Shown here piece after piece: positions 44,193 to 57,945 of a stretch of 64,000 nucleotides of DNA. The notes below the pieces were generated by a model, which worked only from the letters and a program-made list of their open reading frames with translations, had not been told where the DNA came from and searched no databases. Where the stretch lies: assembly GCF_963665055.1 (NCBI RefSeq), contig NZ_OY762015.1, positions 2,975,040-3,039,039 of the forward strand. The letters run 5' to 3'. A program made the position numbers and the translations under genes. Numbering within the stretch: position 1 is the first letter of the stretch; each line of letters begins with the position of its first letter. This DNA comes from an uncultured Methanobacterium sp. (lineage in GTDB: Archaea; Methanobacteriota; Methanobacteria; Methanobacteriales; Methanobacteriaceae).

Positions 44193-44217
44193 GAACTCTT
44201 CTAATTGTGAAAAGTTC
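44193..44217 (-). promoter_or_regulatory. Leader hairpin immediately before the rpl1 ribosome site
   Basis: In the minus-strand RNA GAACTTTTC (44217-44209) pairs with GAAGAGTTC (44201-44193), nine pairs including one G-U, with a seven-base loop ACAATTA. GGAGGA follows at once. In Methanococcus, L1 protein regulates its operon by binding a mimic of its 23S site in the mRNA, so this hairpin is a candidate for that control; it has not been matched base by base with known targets. Confidence 0.5.
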
Positions 44218-44284
44218 AATCTAATGGTTGGATTTGTTGTGTGTCTGTATATTTTCAGTCGTGTTTTTGTTTTTAAGATATAAT

Positions 44285-44303
44285 TTGTGATATATTGTCA
44301 CAA
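44285..44303. promoter_or_regulatory. TTGTGA-N7-TCACAA dyad between rpl11 and rpl1
   Basis: A 19-bp dyad with perfect six-base arms lies 30 bp after the rpl11 stop, in the 150-bp gap that probably contains the L1-L10-L12 promoter. It has an AT-rich centre (tatattg) and could be an operator or a short RNA hairpin. Function is inference. Confidence 0.4.
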
Positions 44304-44332
44304 GATTATAATTATATATCAAAATATATGAA

Positions 44333-45493
<1,161 letters not shown>

Positions 45494-45550
45494 TAATTAT
45501 CAATAGAAGGAGAAAGTAAAAAATTTAGATGATATTAAAAATAGGTTATT

Positions 45551-45574
45551 GCCCTCTGGGCATATAAACCTTTG
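45551..45574 (-). promoter_or_regulatory. Promoter of the secE-nusG-rpl11 operon
   Basis: On the minus strand CAAAGG followed by TTTATATG (45574-45561) fits a BRE-TATA pair. The expected start is about 25 bases on, near 45541, leaving a leader of about 65 bases. A perfect palindrome GCCC-tct-GGGC (45551-45561) lies between TATA and start, where a repressor could bind; that role is inference. Confidence 0.6.
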
Positions 45575-45577
45575 CAT

Positions 45578-45652
45578 GGGGAAGAGGAAACAGACTAGGG
45601 TTAATGTCGGGGGGTTAGAGAAAGATTATGCTCCCTAATCAATTACTTCCCC
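45578..45652. ncRNA. Candidate structured element between ftsZ and secE
   Basis: A 75-bp, GC-richer island in AT-rich surroundings. GGGGAAG (45578-45584) and CTTCCCC (45646-45652) form a perfect seven-pair closing stem. Inside, TAGGG (45596-45600) pairs with CCCTA (45633-45637), with further alternative pairings around GGTTA/TAATC. It lacks tRNA D- and T-arm sequences and a following U-run. It could be a small RNA, a terminator-like insulator after ftsZ or a structured spacer; strand is undecided. Confidence 0.35.
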
Positions 45653-45669
45653 TTTTAGAAAGGATTTTT

Positions 45670-46837
<1,168 letters not shown>

Positions 46838-46889
46838 TGTTGGTTATCTTAAATGTGTTATTGTACTAACTTATATTTAAAAGCAACGG

Positions 46890-47042
<153 letters not shown>

Positions 47043-47048
47043 TAGACC

Positions 47049-47612
<564 letters not shown>

Positions 47613-48165
47613 TATTTGCCCTCCTAACATCTTAGTTGCGTATTTCCATGAAATGAATAGTTCTATATTTATTTTAATGATATATCAAGTATGTATTTAA
47701 TTTGTATTCACTATTAAATTCAGATAATTTAAATTTAATAATTCTGATTTTATTAATGGGCTTATTTCAGTAATTAGGTTTATAATTTTTAGTGAATTGA
47801 TTTAATGGAATTAAACCCATTTATATTTACGAGATGAATTTGGTTTAACTTATACAAGATGAAGTTGGTTTGAAAATATTTTTTTCTGCAATATATTATG
47901 CTGTTAAAGTATGGTCTTTAAAATACTTTAAATATAAACGACTATTTACATATGTGATACAATTGTTTATGAACTATTAAAATCAAGGTAAAAATCTTCA
48001 TATAAATAAATCGATCATAAGATATAGATTTGAATTTAATTTAAATATATGGAGTAAATTTAAATATATAGAGTAAAAATTCAATAAAAGTAAAGTTTTT
48101 AATGAGTGTTTTAATTAAGACTCGTATTAAACCTATTAAAAAAGGTTAAAAAAGCCGTGATGTTT
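47613..48165. other. Long AT-rich divergent intergenic region before comA
   Basis: About 550 bp, among the most AT-rich parts of the window. It holds an 18-bp direct repeat with one mismatch (48041-48058 and 48060-48077, ttaaatatat-n-gagtaaa) and another pair based on gatgaa-n-ttggttt near 47833 and 47860. The comA promoter is probably within the last 100 bases. No coding frame or RNA gene recognised. Confidence 0.5.
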
Positions 48166-49715
<1,550 letters not shown>

Positions 49716-49832
49716 ATTAGATCTGAACGTGTGAACAAAATCTGGAATTGCAAAATATACTCTGGATTTAAAACTTTAAGATAGGAATCGAACTTAAAAA
49801 CAAATTATAATTAAAAAAAAATGGGGATTTTT

Positions 49833-50534
<702 letters not shown>

Positions 50535-50600
50535 TTAAGAGAATAATATTAACTGATTCCAAATAAAGAGTTTTTAACTAATCCTTCAGGTGTTATATAT

Positions 50601-51287
<687 letters not shown>

Positions 51288-51336
51288 ACCCTTTACTTGA
51301 GAGGTAATTTTCTAATCAAGGATAATTTCCGTAACT

Positions 51337-51448
51337 AAATCATTATCAATCCTCCGATAAATAAATCATTATCAATTAGTAATGGTAAACCATTATCAAG
51401 GAAAGATGGATAACTATTATCAAATTAAATGGTTAAATCATTATCAAA
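51337..51448. repeat. Degenerate repeat with about 25-bp period
   Basis: Five copies of a core like aaatcattatcaa start at 51337, 51363, 51387, 51412 and 51435, spaced 26, 24, 25 and 23 bp. Intervening bases differ. The array fills the gap between the Fe-S protein and the CofE-like gene. The period is near two to two and a half helical turns, so it could bind a protein repeatedly or be a decayed tandem array. Confidence 0.7.
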
Positions 51449-51549
51449 CAGTAAATCGAATAGATCTTGATCAAATCATGTATGCGCGGTAAATCTCAAA
51501 TTTTAACCTACCACAACTTTAAACTTTCTTTCTTTATTTTATTGATATC

Positions 51550-52443
51550 ATGAACCATACCCAACAGGAATCCTATCAAAAACAGGAATGTGTGGAATAT
51601 TCCGACGGAAAAAGCAGCTACCGGTTAATACCTGTTAACACGGGTTATATCAAGCCTGGAGAATCCTACGATGTTATAATCGACCCGGCAGTGAATCTTC
51701 TGGAAGATGGAGATTTTTTAGTAATCTCTGAAACCCCTTTAGCCGTATCCCAGGGGAGACTGGTGGATGAAGCTGAATTTAAACCATCAATCAGCGCATA
51801 CTTCCTAGCGGACATATGGTCCAAATATTTATGGGGATACATCCTGGGCCCCTTATTGGGCATTAAAAAAAGAACCATTGAAAATCTTCGAAAACTTCCC
51901 CCAGAGGCTCGTTCTCATAAAGAAGTCATATTACATTATTATGGTTGGAAACACGCATTGAAACCAGCTTCTGAAGCAGGAGTTGATCTGAGCAACGCAC
52001 CAGGAACTTGTGTTTCATTGTTACCAGATGATCCGCAGGGCCTTTCAGAGGAAATTAAAAGGAAAATTAAGCATATATCTGGTAAAAATGTAACGGTTAT
52101 GGTCATTGACACAGATGCAACTTACAAAATTGGAAAAACAAAATTCACATCTCTTCCAGTTTCCATAAAAGGTGTCCGCAATAATTGGGGAGTTTTTGGA
52201 TATTTATTGGGACGACTGGGACAGATAATAGGTCCCACACCATTAGGTGTTTCCAAAGTGCATAACATTGATGAAATTTTTCAAATAGCCATAGCAGCGG
52301 AAGAATACCAGGAAATACATGCAAATAATATGGAAACAGTTTATGATATGCAAAAACTACTTGAAGGAGATGTCAACAACATAACCCTAGACATGCTTGA
52401 TTCAATAACTCACACACCCGCAGTGATAGTCCGAAAAGCGTGA
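51550..52443 (+). CDS. CofE-like coenzyme F420-0:gamma-glutamyl ligase family protein
   Basis: A 297-residue protein of the F420 ligase (PF01996) fold: YRLIPVNTGYIKPGESYDVII, LEDGDFLVISETPLAVSQGRLVDE, VMVIDTDATYKIG and SIKGVRNNWGVFGYLLGRLGQIIGPTPL. True CofE adds glutamates to coenzyme F420. This protein has a different N terminus and an inserted SAYFLADIWSKYLWGYILGPLLG stretch, so it is probably a paralogue with its own substrate rather than CofE itself. It follows the repeat array; ATG 51550 has no strong ribosome site. Confidence 0.75.
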   Translation: MNHTQQESYQKQECVEYSDGKSSYRLIPVNTGYIKPGESYDVIIDPAVNLLEDGDFLVISETPLAVSQGRLVDEAEFKPSISAYFLADIWSKYLWGYILGPLLGIKKRTIENLRKLPPEARSHKEVILHYYGWKHALKPASEAGVDLSNAPGTCVSLLPDDPQGLSEEIKRKIKHISGKNVTVMVIDTDATYKIGKTKFTSLPVSIKGVRNNWGVFGYLLGRLGQIIGPTPLGVSKVHNIDEIFQIAIAAEEYQEIHANNMETVYDMQKLLEGDVNNITLDMLDSITHTPAVIVRKA

Positions 52444-52514
52444 TAAATAGATTGAAATCTTATATTAAAGAGTGATCCTCCTGATTTTTAGTTTTAAGAA
52501 TGTGCCATTAAAAA

Positions 52515-52547
52515 AATATAAATACTATCTGGCTCAATATAGATAGT
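52515..52547 (+). promoter_or_regulatory. tfe promoter with operator-like dyad
   Basis: AATATAAATA (52515-52524) is a strong TATA box. Directly after it ACTATCT (52524-52530) and AGATAGT (52541-52547) form a perfect seven-base inverted repeat with a ten-base spacer, covering the expected start near 52547. A factor bound here would block initiation. The elements are seen; the regulation is inferred. A second TATA-like TTTTATAG lies at 52640-52647. Confidence 0.55.
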
Positions 52548-52649
52548 TAACCCAAGATATTTTTAACACCCATATATTAGCTCTATTTCAAAGAACACAC
52601 TATCAAAACGTGGTTTTTGTTAATAACCCAAAGGGGTCTTTTATAGGGG

Positions 52650-52767
52650 CGGAGAGAGTCATTTTAGCTTTTCAGATTTAAGCAGCTAATTCACACCAAG
52701 GCGGGTGATATTTTAGCATGGCTTGGTTTGACCTATCCATTTTATGGTTGATTTCTTTCTCTCCCGT
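52650..52767 (+). promoter_or_regulatory. Structured leader RNA candidate upstream of tfe
   Basis: CGGAGAGAG (52651-52659) pairs with the segment 52757-52766 (TCTCTCCCG core, one bulged C), closing a junction. Inside are two perfect six-pair stems: TTAGCT (52665-52670) with AGCTAA (52685-52690), and ACCAAG (52696-52701) with CTTGGT (52723-52728). The 3' side of the closing stem ends four bases before GAGGAG, the ribosome site of ATG 52779. This is the layout of a three-way-junction leader or a small RNA; no known riboswitch class is recognised. Confidence 0.45.
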
Positions 52768-52778
52768 GAGGAGATTAA

Positions 52779-53333
52779 ATGCTTAAAAGTAATGATCCTG
52801 AAATACAAGAGCTGCTAAAAATGTCAAAACATGAAGGAGGAAACGAGATGCTTGCAGATCCTAACGTGCAGGAGATTCTCATTGATGTTACTAAAGATGA
52901 TGAGAATAGCATCCCCATTATTCAATGTTTATTGAATGGAAAAACAACTGATGAGGAAATTGCAGAGGAAACTGAAATTCGACTTAACATTGTAAGAAGA
53001 ATATTATACAAACTATACGATGCAGGTGTGGCCAGTTATAAGAGAAGTAAGGATCCTGAAACTCAATGGTATACCTACAGCTGGAAATTTGAAGAAGAGA
53101 AGATCGCAGAGATCATATCAGAGAAATTTGATAAAATCTCCCGTGAAATTCATCAATCTCTGGAATATGAAGAAGATAACATGTTTTTTGTATGTCCCAA
53201 TGGGTGCAGATACAACTTTGAAGAAGCTTCTGAAAGAAACTTCATATGCCCTGACTGCAACACCAACATGGAATTCCAGGATAACTCCTCAATAATAACC
53301 GAACTAAAGGAATTAAAGGAAAAAATGAGTTAA
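52779..53333 (+). CDS. tfe: Transcription initiation factor E subunit alpha (TFE)
   Basis: Helps open promoters with TBP, TFB and RNA polymerase. It has a winged-helix domain (IPIIQCLLNGKTTDEEIAEETEIRLNIVRRILYKLYDAGVA), a YTYSWKFEEEKI strand-helix and a C-terminal zinc ribbon, CPNGCRYNF and CPDCNTNM. Two starts are plausible: ATG 52779 after GAGGAG, adding 23 residues, and ATG 52848 (MLADPNVQEIL) after GGAGG, which fits the usual family start. Both have strong ribosome sites, so two forms could be made. Long leader with hairpins upstream. Confidence 0.93.
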   Translation: MLKSNDPEIQELLKMSKHEGGNEMLADPNVQEILIDVTKDDENSIPIIQCLLNGKTTDEEIAEETEIRLNIVRRILYKLYDAGVASYKRSKDPETQWYTYSWKFEEEKIAEIISEKFDKISREIHQSLEYEEDNMFFVCPNGCRYNFEEASERNFICPDCNTNMEFQDNSSIITELKELKEKMS

Positions 53334-53653
53334 ATCTTTTTCCTATTATTCCATTCCTAAGGTTTAAAACCAAAAACTATTTTCAGGGTCACAGATTTTT
53401 TTAAAGAATACACAATTTCTCAGTAGTACAGATTTAATCTTAAATACATTTATTCCTATTCAAATTAAAACACATAAAATTAAAAATCCAACTTAAATAT
53501 ACACTTTAAGTTAAGATAACTTAAACATGGACTTAGATTGAGATAATTAAGATTAATTCAAACTTATGATTGGGATAACTTAAAGATAATTTAATACATT
53601 AAGATTAGGGATAATGATTTTTTATCGCATATAATAATTTTATTCCACCAATA
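53334..53653. other. Intergenic, no feature recognised
   Basis: About 320 very AT-rich bases between tfe and the HD-domain gene. T-rich runs near 53396-53402 may end the tfe transcript. Several loose repeats of aacttaa and gattaag occur. No coding frame supported. Confidence 0.4.
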
Positions 53654-54187
53654 ATGGGTGAATACTTGATTTTAAATGAATACACATCTTCCAATATTCT
53701 AGAAGAATTCAACTGTCCTTTCTTTGTCATTGAACACTCTCAGGCAGTCCTTTCAAAGACAATCAAACTGGTAACTGATTTTGAATTGGATGTGGACCTG
53801 GATCTGGTTAAAACAGGAGCTATTCTCCATGATGTGGGTCGTTCCAGGACTAATGGAATCGATCATGCCATTGTTGGGGCAGAAATCCTCAAAAGCAGAG
53901 GATTCCCCCTGGAAGTGGTTAACATTGTGGAAAGGCATATTGGGGCAGGAATTAGTAAAAAAGAAGCATTAAATTTAGGATTACCTCCTAACGATTACAT
54001 TCCCATTACCATGGAGGAAAAAGTCGTGGCGCATGCTGACAACCTTATTCACGGTACTAAAGAGGTTGATTTAGATTTTGTAATAAAAAAATGGAGAAAA
54101 AACCTGGGAGAAAACCATCCATCCATACCCAAAATCATAAAATTACACTCTGAACTTACCGGACAAGTTCCAATCATCAAAATCTAG
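53654..54187 (+). CDS. HD-domain phosphohydrolase-like protein
   Basis: A 177-residue HD-superfamily protein, like the TIGR00295 group. Metal ligands are His in FVIEHSQAV, HD in GAILHDVGRSRTNGIDHA (about 57-74) and Asp in VAHADNLIHG. Such proteins hydrolyse nucleotide phosphates; the substrate here is unknown. Start is ATG 53654 or TTG 53666, the latter better spaced from GGTGAA. Alone between long gaps. Confidence 0.85.
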   Translation: MGEYLILNEYTSSNILEEFNCPFFVIEHSQAVLSKTIKLVTDFELDVDLDLVKTGAILHDVGRSRTNGIDHAIVGAEILKSRGFPLEVVNIVERHIGAGISKKEALNLGLPPNDYIPITMEEKVVAHADNLIHGTKEVDLDFVIKKWRKNLGENHPSIPKIIKLHSELTGQVPIIKI

Positions 54188-54540
54188 AAAAACATCCACT
54201 ACTAATTAATTTTACTTTTAAGTGATATTAACAGATTATTAACTTATTATGTCATGAGAATAGTTGATTAATTAACCTATTATAGTTATATTCATGCATA
54301 TGGTGTTTTTATTCGATGTATTGGGTTTGTTATTTTAGTTTCATTTTATTAGTTTCATTTTAAGTATATTTTAACTGAATTAATGTAGAGTCTGGAAAAT
54401 AATAGATTATAATTGCTTATAAGATGAGTATTATTATAATCCAGATATAAGAACTGATATATGAGAACATGACTTAAGTTGATGATCGCTTTGAATCTTA
54501 AAAAATATAAAATTCTAATAACATATTATTGGGTGGTAAT
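54188..54540. other. Intergenic before tfuA
   Basis: About 350 very AT-rich bases. A TATA-like AAATATAAAA occurs near 54503-54512, about 30 bases before the tfuA ribosome site GGTGGTAAT. Repeats of ttagtttcattt occur near 54333-54360. No coding frame supported. Confidence 0.45.
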
Positions 54541-55182
54541 TTGGATAAAAAAAGAATTGTGGTGTTTATTGGACCTTCACTCCCTTTAAAAGAGGCTCAA
54601 AAAATTTTAGATGCCGAGTATCATTCCCCAGTGGCCAGAGATGATATTGCCACTCTTTTAAAAGACCCTCCAGATATCATTGGGATAATTGATGGTGTTT
54701 TCTACCAGCAACCTGCTGTTTCCCACAGGGAAATACTAAAAGCTCTGGAAGCTGGGATCACAGTAGTGGGTGGATCCAGTATGGGGGCTCTTAGATCAGC
54801 CGAACTGGACTACGCTGGCATGATCGGAATCGGAACTGTTTACCAGAAGTATCGAGATGGATTAATAGAATCAGATGATGACGTGGCCATTGTTTTTAAT
54901 CCAGTGACTCATGAATTACTGAGTGATGCTCTGGTGAGCATGAATCACAACTTCGAGATGGCAGAAAAAGAGGGTGTAATAACTTCCAGTGATGTTGAAA
55001 CCCTGTATCAAACTGCTAAAAATATTTACTATCCTCAAAGAACCTATCCTCGTGTTTTAAAGGATTCTGGTCTGGGAGAAGATAAGATTAAAAAACTTGA
55101 GGATTTTTTAGACAAAAAACAAATCGATGTTAAGGCAGAAGATGCCCGAAAAGTGTTAGAGTACATTAAAAACATGGTTTGA
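54541..55182 (+). CDS. tfuA: TfuA-like protein, McrA glycine thioamidation
   Basis: Partner of YcaO in turning a glycine of methyl-coenzyme M reductase (McrA) into thioglycine, probably by supplying sulfide. The 213 residues show FIGPSLPLKEAQKIL, DIIGIIDGVFYQQPAVSHREIL and VVGGSSMGALRSAELDYAGMIGIG, the family core. Start is TTG 54541, with GGTGGTAAT just upstream; TTG 54529 is less likely. YcaO is not in the window. A LarE-type sulfur transferase follows 120 bp downstream, which may be relevant to the sulfur source. Confidence 0.92.
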   Translation: MDKKRIVVFIGPSLPLKEAQKILDAEYHSPVARDDIATLLKDPPDIIGIIDGVFYQQPAVSHREILKALEAGITVVGGSSMGALRSAELDYAGMIGIGTVYQKYRDGLIESDDDVAIVFNPVTHELLSDALVSMNHNFEMAEKEGVITSSDVETLYQTAKNIYYPQRTYPRVLKDSGLGEDKIKKLEDFLDKKQIDVKAEDARKVLEYIKNMV

Positions 55183-55303
55183 GGCTCTTTAAAATGTTTT
55201 CAACATTTATTGGAATCAATTGAATATTTGGAAATTAATTGAATACGTTTGATAATTGTGATTAGTATAATACTGGAAATATCAGCAATCAACGTGGTAC
55301 TTT

Positions 55304-56371
55304 ATGGATATCAAAGGAAAAATGGATAAATTAAGGGATTATCTTCATGGAAAAAAGGTGATCATTGCATTTTCTGGTGGAGCAGACAGCACACTACTAG
55401 CATGGATTGCAAAGGAAGAGGCCAGTGATGCACTGGCAGTTACCGTGGATAATGGGGCTATGCCTGCAGAATGTGTCCAGAATGCAGAGCAGATCGCCCA
55501 GATGATAGGGATTAAACATAGGGTTGTTGGTGAAAACTTTCTGGAAGATCCTGCATTTCAAATAAACCCCCCTAACAGGTGTTACGTTTGTAAGCTGAAA
55601 ATGCACCAACTACTGGAGAAAATAGCAAAGGAAGAACAGTATGATGCTGTGGTTGATGGAACCAACATCAGTGATCTGATGGAGGACCGTCCAGGAATAA
55701 TGGTTAACATAGAAAAAAACGTTAAAACACCATTGGTAACATCCGGATTTACATCAGATGATGTGAGAAAAGTTTTAAAACAGGAAAATATTGAGTATAC
55801 CCCCTCAACTACCTGTCTTGCCACCAGAATTCCCACCGGGAAAAAAATCACTTCCCAAAAAATAAACCGTATTGATTATGCTGAAACTCTCATCAAAAAC
55901 CTCACAAGTCTTGAAATAGTCAGGGTAAGGGATGATGATGGAATGGCACGTATAGAAGTGAAAGATGTGGATAAACTTATTGACAGAGGTTTACTGCATC
56001 ACTTGGATTTAGAACTCAAGGCAGTGGGTTTTAGAAGAGTAACTTTAGATATCAGTGGGCAGGATGATTCAAAAGATCAAATTATGGTCTATAAACCTTG
56101 TAAAGGTGATAAAAATAAGATAATGTTCGAAACAGAACTTCCCTACTCTTTAAACATCTCCAAAACCTGCCACGAACTGGAAGCCCTTGGAAAGGTTAAA
56201 TGCTCCACGGAAATGGGCATAGCCATGCTAGAGATGGATAATACCAACATCACCATATTTGCCAAGGGAAAAATCGTCGCACGTAAAGTTAAAGACCCGG
56301 AAGATGCTCAAGAGTTGTTGCTTAAAATTCTACCCTGTCTGCGCAGAAATATAAATTTGAATAATGTTTAA
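55304..56371 (+). CDS. larE: LarE-like sulfur transferase with extra C-terminal domain
   Basis: PP-loop ATP pyrophosphatase. SGGADST at residues 24-30 binds ATP; Cys93, Cys96 (RCYVCK) and Cys171 (STTCLATR) match the three-cysteine LarE group thought to hold a 4Fe-4S cluster that carries sulfur. LarE normally has about 270 residues; this one has 355. The extra part (about 265-355) has PCKGDKNKIMFETELPYSLNI, a Cys pair in TCHELEALGKVKC and ITIFAKGKIVARKVKDPEDA, which recalls a TBP-like or other strand-helix fold. Sulfur transfer to a cofactor or to McrA is possible given TfuA upstream. Confidence 0.88.
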   Translation: MDIKGKMDKLRDYLHGKKVIIAFSGGADSTLLAWIAKEEASDALAVTVDNGAMPAECVQNAEQIAQMIGIKHRVVGENFLEDPAFQINPPNRCYVCKLKMHQLLEKIAKEEQYDAVVDGTNISDLMEDRPGIMVNIEKNVKTPLVTSGFTSDDVRKVLKQENIEYTPSTTCLATRIPTGKKITSQKINRIDYAETLIKNLTSLEIVRVRDDDGMARIEVKDVDKLIDRGLLHHLDLELKAVGFRRVTLDISGQDDSKDQIMVYKPCKGDKNKIMFETELPYSLNISKTCHELEALGKVKCSTEMGIAMLEMDNTNITIFAKGKIVARKVKDPEDAQELLLKILPCLRRNINLNNV

Positions 56372-56505
56372 TTTAAAAATTATAATAAAAGTTGATGGCT
56401 GATAAAAATAAGTTTTAAATAGCTATTTTGTATATGAACCTTATTGTAAACATTTTAATATGAGAGTGGTGTAAAAAGGGAATAATCCCTTGAGATTCCT
56501 CTTTA

Positions 56506-56943
56506 TTAAATTTCACGATGTACGTTCTCTTTAACTTTACGCCGGAATGCAGTGAGTTTTTTGAAAAAACCTCTGCTATCATTTCCAGAGAGAACAATAA
56601 TATCTCCTTCTACTTCCAGTACTTCGCCATCCGCTTCTATGTTCTCTATCTCAACCATGATCTCGGATGCATCTTCCAGAATGTCATTGGCGGTGTAAGA
56701 ATAATCTATAACCATTTTTTCGTGGGGATGAACCTCTTGTAAGGCCCTTTTAATGGTTAATTCCATTATCTGGAAGAAAGTTTCCAGCTGAGGGGCCCCT
56801 TCCCACCACATGGTGGCCATAATGAATCTAAGATTGATGTCCTGCAGGGAGACTTCTCCCCCTTTCTTACCAACGATACGGATAATTTCAGGATCAGCTT
56901 TTACTTTAATAATTGGTTTTGGTATGGGAGTTGTTTCTGACAT
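56506..56943 (-). CDS. Conserved hypothetical protein, probably methanogen-specific
   Basis: A 145-residue soluble protein, not recognised: MSETTPIPKPIIKVKADPEIIRIV, IMATMWWEGAPQLETFFQI, MVIDYSYTANDILEDASEIMVEIENIEAD, then GDIIVLSGNDSRGFFKKLTAFRRKVKENVH. It looks like two strand-rich halves joined by a helix. ATG 56943 is chosen over TTG 56955. It converges with larE and lies apart from the CBS gene upstream. Confidence 0.7.
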   Translation of the reverse strand: MSETTPIPKPIIKVKADPEIIRIVGKKGGEVSLQDINLRFIMATMWWEGAPQLETFFQIMELTIKRALQEVHPHEKMVIDYSYTANDILEDASEIMVEIENIEADGEVLEVEGDIIVLSGNDSRGFFKKLTAFRRKVKENVHREI

Positions 56944-57053
56944 TTTAATCTTCAATAGTGTTTGTTTAAGTGTTTAGGTATTTATTAAATAAATAAAAAG
57001 ATACAATAAAAAAATTAATTAAAAATCATTTACGAATAATTAATTAACTATTT

Positions 57054-57890
57054 TTAATCAAGGAGCGATTTGATGAGGTCACCTGCTCTTATCAGTCCAA
57101 CTAGTTCCCCTTCCACATCAATAACCGGCATCTGTTCAATGTTTCTCTGCCTCATTTTATTGGCACAATCTTTGACCGGGGTTTTTGTGGTAACTATGGC
57201 CAGGTCACTGGTAGCTACGTCCCTTACTTCTTTGTCAGAGAATTGTAAATGGTTTTTAAAAACATAGAGTACGTTTGTACTATCCCATGACCATTTATCT
57301 CCCTCTGTGCCGACAGAAGTGTTGTGAACTGTTTGTTCAGATACCACTTCACTTTCTTCCAGGAAATCGGTTTCAGTTAATATTCCTGATGGTTTTCCTT
57401 CATTATTAAGTGCTAAGAGAACCTTAAGGTTGAAATAGCGCATTATGGAGAAAGCAACATTGAGTGGAGTTCTCTCCCAAGTGGTAGGTACATTGAGGAG
57501 TATGTAATTTTCAGCGGGGTCATTAAGATCCATTTTCCATAGTGCTTTGTTAACCAGGTCTGATGCAGTGACTAAACCTACTAACTCTTCACTGTCCACA
57601 ACTGGAACTCTTCTAATGTTATTTTCAACCATTTTTCTGGCTGCATCTTTTATATTGTCATCAGGAGCTACAGTTATCAAATCCCTGGTCATTATAAGGG
57701 CAATTTGTTCTTCATCAGGGTTTTCAACCAGATCAGTTCTGGTGAGTATGCCTAACAGTGTTTTAGTGCCTTTTTTTACTACAGGTAAACCTGATACATT
57801 GTTTTTTCTCATGAGTTCCAGAGCGTTAGCTCGGTTCCCTGGTACTTGGATGTAGTGTATTTCCTCTGACATTATGTCCTTTATCTGCAT
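57054..57890 (-). CDS. Protein with four CBS domains
   Basis: A 278-residue protein built only of CBS domains in two tandem pairs: MQIKDIMSEEIHYIQVPGNRANALELM, then IMTRDLITVAPDDNIKDAARKMVENNIRRVPVVD, a diverged third (TTWERTPLNVAFSIMRYFNLKVLLAL) and DVATSDLAIVTTKTPVKDCANKMRQRNIEQMPVID. CBS pairs bind adenine nucleotides or SAM and sense energy state. ATG 57890 follows GGTGAAACA. It lies 55 bp after the universal stress gene and is probably cotranscribed. Confidence 0.9.
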   Translation of the reverse strand: MQIKDIMSEEIHYIQVPGNRANALELMRKNNVSGLPVVKKGTKTLLGILTRTDLVENPDEEQIALIMTRDLITVAPDDNIKDAARKMVENNIRRVPVVDSEELVGLVTASDLVNKALWKMDLNDPAENYILLNVPTTWERTPLNVAFSIMRYFNLKVLLALNNEGKPSGILTETDFLEESEVVSEQTVHNTSVGTEGDKWSWDSTNVLYVFKNHLQFSDKEVRDVATSDLAIVTTKTPVKDCANKMRQRNIEQMPVIDVEGELVGLIRAGDLIKSLLD

Positions 57891-57945
57891 TGTTTCACCA
57901 GCTGTTAGCTGCAACTAAAATAAATATTAAAAAAATAGAATTTTT

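Noticed and set aside
45578..45652. Possible tRNA, because of the 75-base length and seven-pair end stem
   Set aside because: No T-loop sequence, D-arm or anticodon arm fits on either strand.
52650..52767. Known riboswitch or RNase P/SRP RNA
   Set aside because: None of the conserved cores of those RNAs is present; only the stems are supported.
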